Part shown: in pieces, positions 11,961 through 24,000 of the stretch | Numbering within the stretch: position 1 is the stretch's first letter | Layout of the letters: each line of letters starts with the position of its first letter | Assembly: GCA_034770075.1 (NCBI GenBank) | Contig: CM068385.1 | Coordinates: 53,638,746-53,702,745 of the forward strand | Direction: 5' to 3' | From: Aralia elata | Taxonomy: Eukaryota; Streptophyta; Magnoliopsida; Apiales; Araliaceae | DNA length: 64,000 bases | Position numbers and translations under genes: made by a program | The notes under the pieces: model-generated | What the model was told of the DNA's origin: nothing | Databases searched by the model: none | What the model saw: only the letters and a program-made list of their open reading frames with translations

Positions 11961-14900
11961 GAGAAGGTATAAGGAAAGGCAATAACTAAGGAACACTAAG
12001 AATAAAAAAAAAAAAAAACAAACAAGACTGATGCATGATATGCAAAAGGAAGTTGTGCCTTCCACTGCCAATATGCTTATGGAATACTCTAGAAAAGGAA
12101 ACTGTAAGGAGAATCTTACAGAGGCTAACCAGAAGAAGCTTTAGTGAAGCTTTCCGGTTTACAAATATAAGTTTGTTCGTGATTAAAAAATAAATCGTTT
12201 CCGTAAGTCAAGGTTCTACTTGGGTATTGGATACCGGCTGGTAGTTCTCTACGTATGCAATCCAATGCAAGAAGAACTACAGAGCAGAAGTAGAAAAAGC
12301 ATAAACTAAGAGTAAGTAATCTTATGTGTGGGTCCACTAGGAACTTATAGTTTTAGCATCTGCCTATAGGCAAGTCTATTAAAGTTAATTAAGTTGTTAT
12401 TATGTTCCAGTTCTCACTGTAGAAGCATTGAGAATTTTCATTGTTGGACAAGGAAGGGTTCTAGTTTTTTTAAAATAATTATATTTAAGAATAATTTGTT
12501 GTTCTATTTATAATGATAATGGGTTATTGTTTGAAACGGGAATATTATACTTGATGAGACTTTTGTATACTTGAACTTACATGAAAAAATATATTTTGCA
12601 AATTGAAAAATAAAAAAACTAAAAAAAGTAGTCAAGGGAGATGGTTCATTCAAAGAGTTGAAAGTGTGGTTATTTTGATAAATAATACAAGTTTGAATCA
12701 TTTTGAAATGTTTCAACAGAATTCAGAAAGTGAAACATATTGACAAAGTATTAAGATTTCTTTGATTAGATCGAGGAAGGAATACTTGTGGCAATGAGTT
12801 TCTTCTAGATCATCTCAAAATGGTATTTTCTCATAATGGACACCCTCCTGGAATACGCAATAATTGATTAGTGTAATCTTAAAAGGAGAAATTGTACCTT
12901 GTTGGTACATAGGTGCCAAAGTCCATAATGGATTTTTACCCAGGACATTCTAGATATCTCAATCTAGGGTTATGGCCCTTAGAAAACGGCTGCATATCTA
13001 CCAAAAATAAGGTAACCTCAAAATCCGAGCCTAAGGACTCCATAAAGGTTATGGATAGGAAGGATTCCTACTCTTAAGTAATGTTAGAGATAAGGGGTTT
13101 GTCCAACTTATGTGAAAAGGTTTCAAAGAATAAGTTTGGGACAAAATCTGACACCCAGAGAAGTGCAGACTATGTGGGATAATGCCTAAATAACAGTTTA
13201 GGGTATTATTACTATATATCCTATACGCTTGCCTTCTTAGGATAACAGTGTTTATCATTGAAGGAGCTAGGGGGAGGGTAATAGATCTTGAAGGAGTTTT
13301 TAAGAACCACAAAGCAACTTTAAGTCGAACCGAGGAACCTGTAGATAGACCTATTGTAATCCACAAACAACAACCGAAATCGGTAAATCTAAGAAGAGAT
13401 ACCGAAGATACACTGGGAGGTATGGATTCATCATAGAGGATGATGATAGAGGTATACACATCATAGAGGAATGGATGATCTATGTTATATACGATGCAGG
13501 CTTTGAAGTAGAAGAGACACTCAAAAGAAATGGCAGATGGCCATGAAATCCGAAATGGATTCCATGTATGATGAACCAAATGTAATAGACTCTTGGTTAA
13601 ACTCCACAAAAGGGCTTAGTGCCGCCTCAAGGGTGAATAATGAGTCCTTTATGAGAAAGCACTAGGGCAAATGGCAAGGTAAGAGACCTATAAGAACCAG
13701 ACCTGTTTAAAAGTGGTATTTTCAAGTCAAGGAGTTGATTGTGAATAAAACCTTATTACTTGGGTAATAATGGCTCAAGTCCATTTGAATTTTGTCCTTT
13801 GTGATTGCAGCTTATTATGAAATCTGGCAAAATTGGATGTGGAGGACGCCCTATGCCTCAATGAAGACTTGAGGAGAATGTTATGTATGAATACAGCCAG
13901 AGGAATTTGTTTCAAAGGTTAAAAGCAAATTGTGTTTAAAGCTACAATGAATCCATTGATGGATTTGAAGCAAGCTTCCTCAAAGATGGAACAACATTCG
14001 TTTTGATGAGAACATAATCAAAAGAGTTTTTGATTTTATACAAAAACGAGAACGAACCCTAGTGATGTACAAAAAGGGTCAGTGGGAGCCACTATAGACC
14101 ATGCATTGGTAATTATATTTATGATATAACTACTGAATAAGGAATAACACACCAATGCTACAATCAGTAAAGATAAACATTGTCTAAACATTCCTCCATG
14201 AATGACTTGGGAGGAGCATTCGTATAAATTGGGGATATAAATCTATATAAGATAGATTTAAAAGGATGTTCGGCTTGACCCAAGGGAAACGCATATTCAT
14301 ATTGATGCTAAAGGCGTTTAGCATGGCAAAACTCCAAGAGAGGTCCTACATGATGATGAAGACCATGGAGTGTATCTCTCCTAAAATTGGTCCCCAATTG
14401 AAAGAGAGATCGCAATGAGTTTTACTATCATGTATGCAATGAATATACAAGGCTTGTACGTTGATCAATAATATTCTGGAGATGATCACTGTAAGACAGT
14501 GATAAACATCTTTAAAGAGCACTTAACCGGTAATGAAGATGTGGATCATGATTCATGGTAGTCTGAAATAAAAACTAGAGGGCCTAAACAGACTCAAGTT
14601 TTTTTAGACTGACCAAGACGATAACAAATCTACTTTAAGGTAAATACGTTACCTTGAAAGGTGGTGCAAGTGAATTGAAAAAGTTCCAAACCAGCAAAAA
14701 GTTTTTGCTGGTTTAAGTGACAAAGACAAAGTATATAGCTGTAAATGAAGCTGCAAGTTGATTGTTTAGGATGAAAAGATCATTACAGAACTAGGAATAG
14801 TTTCCTAAGTCTCATCAATCATCTTGGATTCAAACAATTGTTGCGGCACTTTCATTTGATTAGTGAGAATCATTGAAAGTGGAAAAGTCCACTATAGAGA

Positions 14901-15010
14901 AAAAGTGGACTCTCGAGAACAACATAGCATATCCATCTACTGAAGCTTTATCTAATAGTAGGATGAATCGTCACTTAGAGAAGAAGGGTAATTCGATACC
15001 ATGGCCGATT
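11961..15010 (+). pseudogene. pol remnant of A (protease, integrase, RT, RNase H pieces)
   Basis: Recognisable by alignment to G and E: a zinc-knuckle region near 12030-12120, the protease segment WVLDTG near 12220-12240, an integrase remnant joined across a deletion near 12640, RT pieces at 13500-14110 and RNase H pieces at 14640-15010. No long frame survives. The integrase zinc-binding domain and the first catalytic Asp are deleted, as in E and G. Confidence 0.85.
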
Positions 15011-15020
15011 AGCTTTAGTG

Positions 15021-15032
15021 CAAGTGGGAGAT
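15021..15032 (+). other. Polypurine tract of A
   Basis: CAAGTGGGAGAT lies directly before the 3' LTR start TGAAAGTA. The same tract is found before the 3' LTRs of B, E and G. Confidence 0.9.
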
Positions 15033-15877
15033 TGAAAGTAGGTATGCACACAAGCCAATCATATTTGATATTGATGTATCGCATATACTTTGTAACAATG
15101 TGATAAACACCATAGTTTTGAGCAATGCTCTTTAGAATCATGATGGTGATCATGCTAATTGAGATCTAAATTCTAAATAGCTCACAAAACTAAAATCGTT
15201 CATAATTCGATGGATTACTAAAAAGGGGATTAGTGAATCCGGATAGATATAGTACAATATGGTTGCTTGCCTCTTAAGAAGATGGATGAAGTATCTCTTA
15301 ATTCATTTGTGTGGAGACACTAAATCAAGTAAAGTATGTTGCTTATTAGAGAAATAAGATCACTGAACTAAGGCTCGCTAAGGAATAACCTAATGGAGTT
15401 TTACTCTCCTGTCAATAGGAATATCTTCTAGTGATCAGTAGTACAAAGCGTCCCTTGGACTTGAGATCAAACATAGTATCTTGTGTATGATGAGCTATAC
15501 TATTGACATGTCGCTTAAGACATTTAGGGTTTACAAAAGGGTATGATTTGAGTAAAAAAAAGTAATAACATGGAGATAGGGTGAATGAACAACAAAGAAT
15601 CCTACCACTTCTAGTAAAAAGATAGAATGTCCAAAGGTATTCGATAAATGACGACTCAGAAGTCTTAGGCCAGCAGCAAAATGAAAATTTAGAAAGTGAG
15701 TTTTCTAATTTGCATTAATCAAAGAAGTTGCATTTGAGAATCAAAAAAGAAAAAGAAATACATATACTTACATAAAATAAGACTTGACAGTAATTTCATG
15801 TCTTAATATATATTTAGGACATTGTAAGTGTAGACCAGGATTGAATTGTACGGTTACACTATGCACAAGAAAGGATC
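15033..15877 (+). repeat. A 3' LTR, left part
   Basis: It starts TGAAAGTAGGTATGCACAC and follows the family LTR up to the J insertion. It has many single-base insertions relative to every other copy, whereas the continuation at 26633-27601 does not. Confidence 0.9.
15873..15877. other. Target-site duplication of J (left copy)
   Basis: GGATC here and GGTTC at 26628-26632 flank J. Other copies of the copia LTR read GAAAGGTTCTTTT at this point, so GGTTC is the original target. Confidence 0.85.
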
Positions 15878-18081
15878 TGTAGACACCCAAATTTTGCGCT
15901 TCGTATACTAACCATGACAGGAGGGCATAAATCGTCAAATGAACCGGCCCTTGAAGGCGAGGGATGCACAAGAACGAAACATTCGACGCCATCCCCCCCA
16001 CGACGATTTTAACAACCGAAACCGACGTGACACAGCGAGGGCCGTCCGAAATGAGCCTGCCCGACCATGATGCGGCACGTCTCCCAGTGATTCCCCGGAC
16101 TGCAAAAATACCAACATGTCGGCGAAAACTGACGGTCACGACACGCGAAATCGAGGTGCGTCACAACGGAAATCGAGAAAATCAGCCCAACCCAGCCGCG
16201 GAATGATCTGCGGCCCAACACGATTAACATAATGGTGGTGCGCACCGAAGGACTCGAAACCAGTAAAACCCACAGCTGAGTGCGATGAGTGGTGGGCCAC
16301 ATCCAAGCCGCATATCTATCTTGGTGCGGCTGCCCTAAAGCAGCCTATTTCAGCTCAGTTTCTTCATTTCATCCAGGAGAGAGAGCAGCAAGCAGCAGCA
16401 GCTGCGGAAAAAGAAAGAAAAGAAGGGAAAAACAGCCAAGAAAAAATAGAGAGAAAAAAGAGAGAAAAGAAGTGAGAAATTGTACCCATTTTGTGAGATT
16501 TACATCTCATATTTCCTACTCTACATTCAATACACAAATTCATACATATTGTGGGGATCAAATTGCAAGGTGAAAAATCCTTTATTTTAGCATTTTGTTT
16601 TACCAATTTTTGTTAAGCATTTAACATCCAAATTATATTAAATGTAATTTCCCATCCTTGTGTATTGTTGTGGATCTATGGATTGAGGGCTATTAGTGAG
16701 GGTTCCCGAATGGAACGAAATACCTCCTAATGGCCCGATGATATCCATTTGATGATTTGTTAGCTCGTTGTAATGATGTATCGTTGCATTAGGTTGTTTA
16801 GATTGCTATTTTAGGAATCATGTGGGTGTGTAGCGATTTTGAATGTGAGCCTCAGAGCCGCGACCAGCGCGACCTCGTGGTCCAAATCCGATGATGGACA
16901 TCTTTTTTGATTAGTATGTATTAAATTCGATTGTACCTTTCATTCTGTAAATATGTAATTCGTCGGGCCTTTATAAACTACGCCAAGGGCGAGAATCGTG
17001 TTTAAGGCCCCGAAATAGTGAAACTTGTAATTTGTAGGCAGTTTTGGGGTTATTTTGATGGCTTACATGCCCATCGAATAGCTCCGACGCTGGTGTTTAG
17101 TTGCTTCGATTTGATTTATGAGACGAAATTGGATTTCAAAGCCAAATGATAAGTGATTTTCCAATAAAATCAATCAAACTAGGCTCATTAGGCATCACGC
17201 AGGCTTAATAAGTGGGAAATTGCTAATGAATGTTCGATTCCTATTTAACGAGAAAGCTAAGGAGAATCGTTTTCAAATATCATAAGGAATGATTTTGTCA
17301 AATAATTGACGTTTTATTAAAAAACCGTTGTGCATAGGGTTTAAAGAGATTCTAGAAGTTGGCCCATCCGTTTGAGTTACGAAAGCAACGTATAGATCTC
17401 AGATTCCTATTTTGACGAAGGTTTAAAAACTCTTGTTCCACCAAAACGACACCATAATGAAAATCTCATAGTTTTGACAAATTAAATATCAAACCTTTCT
17501 TTTATATAAGAATCAAGCTTTCTCAGTATAAATCGAAGGATCACTTCCGAAGCAACTCTCAGATCAAAAGCACGATTTTTCCCTAAACAAAATCCAAATG
17601 ATTCTTTCATACAAACTCACCACAACATTCACGTGTTGGCACAACACACACACATTCCGCGCACACTGCAGAAACAACTTGCACATGTTTCATGAATTAA
17701 AGGAAAGGGAAAGCATCAAGATTTGCGGTAACCGTTGTTTCACGGAAGTCGAGGGGTGCCTAACAAACACTCTCCCCTCGCTTAAGCATAGCCCCCGAAC
17801 TCCTATGAATCTCTGATTCGCAGACCAATAAATTCGGGAGTCAATATGAGCCAATCGATTTATAAAAAATGAAAACTCGGTAGTGAGTTGGTTACATCCA
17901 TCTTCAAATATACCCAACTGGCGAACTCTGGTTAATTGGCTCCTCATAAAAAACGATATTTCAAAACCCCGTCGACATTCAATGCAGCTGACCTTTTCTA
18001 CAAAAAATTCATCTAATCAAAAGGCTGAAAATACGGAAAAGGAACAAATATCGCATAAGCGGCTAAACCCGGCGTCGACCA
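15878..18081 (+). repeat. J 5' LTR
   Basis: It starts TGTAGACACCCAAATTTTGC and ends GGCGTCGACCA. It aligns along its full length with 24542-26627 but is about 120 bp longer, almost entirely through one- or two-base insertions. Open frames within it are not coding. Confidence 0.95.
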
Positions 18082-18084
18082 GCA

Positions 18085-18106
18085 TGGCCGCAACATCTGC
18101 TGGGGA
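18085..18106 (+). other. Primer binding site of J (degenerate)
   Basis: A TGG...CATCTGCTGGGGA stretch follows the LTR by three bases. It resembles the TGGCGACTCTGCTGGGGA class of primer sites found in Tat/Ogre elements, with extra inserted bases. The insertions may be sequencing noise. Confidence 0.55.
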
Positions 18107-19026
18107 GATTAGAGGGCTTAAGCCGCGTTCAAATCTTGATGCTATCATATCCCCTCCTTTAAAATTCATGATAATGTGTAATGTACTGCTTGCGATATTT
18201 TGAACTTGTTTTTACTTATTGTATGTGTTGTGAATGGTGTGGCCTTTTGTCCAAATGAATGATATGATTGAATGGAATTGCTTTACTTTAAAGTAATCAT
18301 TTTGCATACGGTTGAAGACGATGGAATGTGAATGTCATGTTGGAGAGAGGTACCTCCTCCTGAGGCGAAACCTGTCGGTTGTCTTTATTTACTGGACCTC
18401 GAAGGGGGCTGCTCCCCCGGAGATGGCTTCTAGGAAACAGCACCACCCAAATCCGCTCCAATCGAAAGGGGTTCAGGACGAGTAGATTGCGAAGATTTGG
18501 GGACCTTCATGCCGAAAAGCCCGCGAGAGTAACCCTAGGGTAGGTCAGCCTCTGATAAACCTAACGAAAGGAAAAGCTTCTTCATGCACTCTTTTATCGT
18601 TCAGTCAAATAAATAAATGTCATGTAAATGGCATACAACTGTCATAACCGGCATCATCATAATAAATATGTCCTGTATCATGTGATTACATCACCTGCAC
18701 ATATAAAGAGAATACTGACATGGTTTTGCAGGAGGGCCATCCATACCACGTACCAAGGTTTTCTAAAATTTCTGAATACTATCCTGTCATCAAACACTGA
18801 CCTTGTTTTGCAGGATAAGATTAGAGAACCGAAAAAAAAAAAAAAAAAAAAAAAAAAAAGGAATAATAATATTCGGGCAACAGTGGGGACATGCAACGGC
18901 CAACATTTGACTGGCACAGTACTAAACTACGGCCCTCTGTTGGTTTTGTGAGATTGCCCCTAGGACCCAACTGAGAGGCCCGTAAAGTCCATACTGCACC
19001 CATCCAAATGGCAGAAGCCGGTAGCC
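18107..19026 (+). other. J leader and decayed internal region
   Basis: No supported gene. A 28-base poly(A) tract lies at 18832-18859. Sequence from about 18940 probably belongs to the RNase H remnant but is not readable in one frame. Confidence 0.5.
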
Positions 19027-19275
19027 ATGAAATTACAGTTCTGCCACTCCAACAATACGACCAAATACGAGGGATGCATCCTAGGACTGAGATTAGCCTT
19101 GGGAATTGCGGTACAGACTTGTCCGGCCTATGAGGATCAGATCGGAGGGATTTCCCATAGTGACGCCCCTCCTAAATGGGCTTGGTATCAAAACATTAAA
19201 GAGTTCCTCCAAGGCGGCTCCTCTCCCGAAAATGCAGATTTAACCGAGGAAAGAGAATCCAAGGATGGGCGGTGA
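19027..19275 (+). pseudogene. RNase H remnant of J
   Basis: The frame contains LQFCHSNNTTKYEGCILGL and then RLALGIA. This matches the conserved CTNN-AEYEA-ILGL-LA block of the second (archaeal-type) RNase H domain carried by Tat/Ogre elements. The upstream part of the domain, including the first catalytic Asp, is missing or unreadable. The tail (about residues 42-82) corresponds to the linker before integrase. The frame ends at a TGA, and integrase homology continues in another frame. Confidence 0.7.
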
Positions 19276-19564
19276 AATTCTTCTTAAGCAGAGATGATTT
19301 GCATAAATGGGACCTAGCTACGGGACTGCTGAGAAATCTGGAAGCCGAAGTAGCCCACTGATTAATGAACGAAGTACACGGCGATGTGTGCGGAGCCCAT
19401 ATGAGCGGAGCATTTTTGGCAAAGAAAATCATGTGAACGGGTCACTACTGGCTGACCATGAAAACTGACTGCGATACTCATGTCAAGAAATGCCATCAAT
19501 GCCAGATTCATGCCAATACGATCCATGCACCTCCTAATGAGCTCCATTGCTTGACCTCACCGTG
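19262..19564 (+). pseudogene. Integrase zinc-finger remnant of J
   Basis: One frame, interrupted by two TGA codons, reads EVHGDVCGAHMSG, then LAKKIM, HYWLTM, KKCHQCQIHAN and PPNELHCLTSPWP. The histidines and the CHQC pair form the HHCC zinc-binding domain of a gypsy integrase, and HYWLTM plus LTSPWP are family hallmarks. The catalytic core that should follow TSPWP is absent; the sequence becomes unrelated at about 19565. The first TGA replaces a residue before LMNEVH, the second follows KKIM. Confidence 0.85.
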
Positions 19565-20674
19565 GCCAGTTGGACCGTGCAGCAGGTGATATCCAGGAAG
19601 GGGTAAAATCCAGGAGTATGGCAGTAAATCCCAGCCAGTAGAAGATCAATGGGTTTTAAAATTCTGAGTTTTATTTCAAATCCCTGCACGCTCATGTCAC
19701 TTTGTCCAAAAAAGAGGATCATGTGCTGAAATGTTTTATATCTATGACAAGCATTTCTGTTTTATTTCAGGCACCCCGATTTGAGGCATTCTAGCCTAGC
19801 AAGCGATAGGCCAAATTTGAAGGAGGGTCACGATTTTGGTATAGAGCTAGATTTCGATCTGATGGGGATTGAGCAGGGCGAGACACATATCGACAATACC
19901 CCTGACGAGATCAAAGGATGGGTCGAAGACAAACCCAAACCCAACTTGGATCAAACCATAGCCATCAAATATCAGAACCCCTAACAATCACAGAGAACCG
20001 GTTTTTGGGGCAAATTCGACCACAAAAAAAAAAAAAATAAAAAAAAAAAAAAAAAAAGAAAAAAAAATCTCTCAAAAATCAAAAATCCCCCAATCCTTTC
20101 AACAAGTCAAAGAACCAGATCTTTTGTCAGCCCAGCGAGATACCGATGCGACCAGTACAAGGGAGATCACAAGAAAAGCAACTTAACACTGGGGCATTTG
20201 TCAACTACCCAGGAAATGATGACGTGCAAATTGGCACCCATGCAACAATCCCCTCAACATGCACTAGCATCATCAAATGCTACCTCATGTCATTTCAATC
20301 TTCAACGGTACGATCATCTCGCATTTGTCAAGCGTAATTTTCCCGGGAGACAAATGACCCGCGTGAAAGGGGATTCTATTTGACTTGATGGGAATCGGAT
20401 TAATTCTGACAAGCAACCGTGGAGCACGATCGTGAGTATGATTAGACGAAGAAGGCTATTCAACCGTTTGATCAGGTACAAGGCTTTAATTCAAAGCAAC
20501 GTTTGCGACAGAATCGACCTCATGTGACAATCTTCACTGGGCATTGCACAAACTTTCAGTTATGGGGTATAGAACTATGACGACGTTGATGGCAATTAAC
20601 ACGTAGTCAGACAGTCAATGATTATCAGGCTAATATCAAGAAGTCAGACGGTAAATGATTATCAAGCTAATGTC
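19565..20674 (+). other. J internal region, no supported gene
   Basis: A 67-codon frame at 19781-19984 encodes an acidic peptide (DFGIELDFDLMGIEQGE) that I do not recognise; it may be a remnant of the Tat/Ogre polyprotein linker. An A-rich tract covers about 20024-20067. A short duplication containing AAATGATTATCA-like blocks lies at 20600-20670. Confidence 0.4.
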
Positions 20675-21160
20675 TCGAATCGTGGCCTGGGTTATTCGAG
20701 TAATTAAGCCCGAGGGGGTCTCTACACCTGGTGCCCTAAAGCCATCTGGTTTGGGAGTCGCTGGCCCAACACTCGTTACATGGGTAACTCAGAGCCTAAG
20801 AAAACGAGCATTACAGTAGAGGAGGCCGAGCAGATTCGAATCGTGGCATGGGCTACTCGAGTAATTAAGCCTAAGGGGGTGTCTCTGCATCTGGTGCCCT
20901 AAAGCCGTCTGGTTTGGGAGTCACCGGCCTAACACTCGCTACATGGGTAACTCAAGCCTAAGAAAACGAATCTTGCGCAAGGTCAAGCAAATAATGAATG
21001 GGGCAGACCACCAGCTTGTCTCGAACCGTGGCCTTTGTTGCTCGAGTAAATAAATCCGAAGGGGTGTCTGTACACCTAATGCCCCAAAACCGTCTGGTTC
21101 GGGAGTCATTGGTCCAAAACTCGTTAAATGGGTGACTTTGAATAGCCTAAGAAAACGAGA
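20675..21160 (+). repeat. Three-copy repeat of ~135-140 bp in J
   Basis: Copies at 20675-20808, 20835-20970 and 21021-21160 share TCGAATCGTGGC, TTCGAGTAATTAAG, GGTGCCCTAAAGCC, GTCTGGTTTGGGAGTC and CCTAAGAAAACGA. They are separated by 26-50 bp of unique spacer. The copies are diverged, so the duplication is old. Confidence 0.9.
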
Positions 21161-21452
21161 CAAGTGAAGTGGGCTAATAAAAAGAAAAGATAATACGAAA
21201 AAAAAAAACTCTCGACCTTAAACAATGAGTCATGAAAGAGAAACCCCTACTGAGTGATGCATCGCACAGTGCATTTGTCATATGACGTCAATCCTGCTAA
21301 AAACGTTGTCGAGAATGAAGACAGGATACCTTTGACGAGGGAAGGTAGTTCTTTTGAATTCGACCTTACTCACGTACAATGACCATGAATGCTTGAAGGT
21401 GTTCTTACGATTTCATAACTCGTCAAATAGAAAATCATCAACTCACGAGGGA

Positions 21453-21496
<44 letters not shown>

Positions 21497-22379
21497 AAAC
21501 TTCCAATCTAGTACATGCACGGTTCACAACTTCCTAGATTGTGCGATCAAAAGATATTCAATTTCATGTGATTTAACTGCATTTACTCTTTTGTCGAGAT
21601 TATAATATCTTTGTGTTGAACTAACACTAACGGCCCGAGCCTGCAAGCTTGGCATTTGTTAGTCATCTGATATGCAGGATCTTGCAGAGCTGTGGATAAC
21701 TCAGCACGATCAACATCGCGAGTTCTTGATGGAAATTCTTGGTAGCGACACGCACCAAGGCAGGGGCAGTTAAGAATCGTGAAATGGAAGGGAAGCTGAG
21801 GCTGCACAGAACTTCTCGTCATTGGGCCTCTCCCCAATCCTGACTATCATTGCCTCGACATCCAAATGATCCGCGTGCATGAGCATATGCAAGGATGATA
21901 CAATGCAAGACAACAACACATCGGCCATGCAGAAACGATCAAAAGGCCAAGGAGCACAACATAGCTATCGATCATCACAGAGAGCGAAATAGACCGCCTC
22001 AACTCGATGAAATGAAGACGACCAAGAACAGGCAGAGTACTAAACCAATGTTGAAGTCTAGAAATTACACTTCACGACGAGGCGTGATCCAATCAAATAT
22101 TGGCAAACAATGACGACGGTCGAATCGTATCATTTGACTGAATAGGGGTCATTTCTATCTAAACATATGTTGTGCACATGCATCTGTCCATAACATATCT
22201 GCCGGATCATGCATAACATCTTTTTCATGCATGCAGGTACGATCAAAATGAAGATCTTCAGGAAAGTACAAGCACGTCGTTTTCAACCTCACGAATGATC
22301 AGACTGTGATGGCTTTTGCGGCATGATACGTGGACGATGTTGGTGGGTGATCCAGGACATGAAGCCGATCACACAACCC

Positions 22380-22416
<37 letters not shown>

Positions 22417-22433
22417 AACCCAAATCCAATCAA
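21161..22433. other. J internal region between repeat blocks
   Basis: I see no gene here. The stretch holds the 38-A and 34-A tracts and unrecognised, moderately AT-rich sequence. Confidence 0.5.
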
Positions 22434-23215
22434 AGACCCCTGGGAAGGGCTGATATCCAACCAACAGACGACCCCTGGGAAGGGCTGGTATCCAACCAAC
22501 AGACGACCCCTGGGAAGGACTAATATCCAACCAATCAGTGATCCCTGGGAAGGGCTGATATCCGCAAAAAGAAAAAAGACAAAAAACAACAAACCCTGGG
22601 AAGGGCTGAGATCCACGCGAACCACAACAAGATGGTGAGCACCCCTGGGAAGGGCTGATATCCACAAAAAAGAAAAAAAGACAAAAAACAACAAACCCTG
22701 GGAAGGGCTGAGATCCACGCGAACCACAAAAAGATGGTGAGCACCCCTGGGAAGGGCTGATATCCACAAAAAGAAAAAAGACAAAAAACAACAAACCCTG
22801 GGAAGGGCTGAGATCCACGCGAAACCACAACAAGATGGTGAGCACCCCTGGGAAGGGCTGATATCCACAAAAAGAAAAAGACAAAAAAACAACAAACCCT
22901 GGGAAGGGCTGAGATCCACGCGAACCACAACAAGATGGTGAGCACCCCTGGGAAGGGCTGATATCCACAAAAAAGAAAAAAAGACAAAAAACAACAAACC
23001 CTGGGAAGGGCTGAGATCCACGCGAACCACAACAAGATGGTGAGCACCCCTGGGAAGGGCTGATATCCATAAAAAGAAAAAAGACAAAAACAACAAACCC
23101 TGGGAAGGGCTGAGATCCTCGCGAACCACAACAAGATGGTGAGCACCCCTGGGAAGGGCTGATATCCACAAAGAGAAAAAGACAAAAAACAACAAACCCT
23201 GGGAAGGGCTGAGAT
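22434..23215. repeat. Minisatellite with CCCTGGGAAGGGCTGA core; 35-bp to 100-bp higher order
   Basis: The core CCCTGGGAAGGGCTGATATCC starts at about 22437, 22471, 22506 and 22541 (period about 35). It then alternates two forms, TGATATCCA-CAAAAAG and TGAGATCCA-CGCGAACC, to give a higher-order period of about 100-102 bp with repeats near 22641, 22743, 22844, 22944, 23046 and 23145. All three minus frames are open for long stretches only because the unit lacks stops. Confidence 0.9.
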
Positions 23216-24000
23216 CCAAGATAACCAACCGGCGACGATAACCGGGGGTTACAAGATGGGTGTCCGGCGACGAAAACCGGCCCCGAAAAGACAATCGACC
23301 GGCGACGATAACCGGCGATTACGAGATGGATGTCCGGCGACGAAAACCGGCTCCGACAAGATAACCAACCGGCGACGATAACCGGGGGTTACGACATGGG
23401 TGACCGGCGACGATACCCGGCCCCGAAAAGACAATCGACCGGCGACGATAACCGGCGATTACGAGATGGATGTCCGGCGACGAAAACCGGCTCCGACAAG
23501 ATAACCAACCGGCGACGATAACCGGGGGTTACGACATGGGTGACCGGCGACGATACCCGGCCCCGAAAAGACAATCGACCGGCGACGATAACCGGCGATT
23601 ACGAGATGGATGTCCGGCGACGAAAACCCGGCTCCGACAAGATAACCAAACCGGCGACGATAACCGGGGGTTACGAGATGGGTGTCCGGCGACGAAAACC
23701 CGGCCCCGACAAGACAATCGACCGGCGAACGATAACCGGCGATTACGAGATGGATGTCCGGCGACGAAAACCGGCTCCGACAAGATAACCAACCGGCGAC
23801 GATAACCGGGGGTTACGAGATGGGTGTCCAGCGACGAAAACCGGCCCCCGACAGGACAATCGACCGGCGACGATACCCGGCGGTTACGAGATGGGTGTGA
23901 CCGGCGACGATACCCGGCCCCGACGAGAACGATCGACCGGCGACGATAACCGGCGATTACGAGATGGGTGACCGGCGACGAAACCCGGCCCCGACAAACG
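23216..24000. repeat. 70-bp / 140-bp dimeric minisatellite (CCGGCGACGATAACCGG)
   Basis: Starts of the 140-bp dimer lie at about 23221, 23361, 23501, 23641 and 23785. The two 70-bp halves are distinguished by GGGGGTTACGAGATGGG against GGCGATTACGAGATGGA. GC content is far higher than in the surroundings. Diverged monomers continue at 24240-24345. Confidence 0.9.

Larger units (their letters stand above)
18832..22414. repeat. Four poly(A) tracts inside J
   Basis: Tracts lie at 18832-18859 (28 A), 20024-20067 (A-rich, interrupted), 21457-21494 (38 A) and 22381-22414 (34 A). They separate blocks of unrelated sequence. None is flanked by an obvious retroposon copy. Tracts this long are also prone to length error. 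Confidence 0.8.

Noticed and set aside
12125..13609. Minus-strand ORFs of 70-186 codons in element A
   Set aside because: They are antisense to the pol remnant and arise from the decayed, insertion-rich sequence.
15768..16606. Clusters of ORFs in the J 5' LTR, with counterparts at 24516-25155
   Set aside because: They lie in LTR sequence, differ in frame between the two LTR copies because of indels, and have no recognisable domain.
18628..19003. ORFs with lysine or phenylalanine runs
   Set aside because: They cross the 28-base poly(A) tract; the runs are translated homopolymer.
22299..23294. Minus-strand ORFs of 331, 266 and 216 codons
   Set aside because: They are open in all three minus frames over the CCCTGGGAAGGGCTGA minisatellite. 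The peptides are the same repeat read in different phases, so this is lack of stops and not coding.
23249..23805. Several ORFs on both strands in the 70/140-bp array
   Set aside because: Repeat-driven open frames with identical phrases on both strands.
22434..24000. CRISPR-like regular repeats
   Set aside because: The units are contiguous tandem repeats without unique spacers, in a plant retrotransposon.
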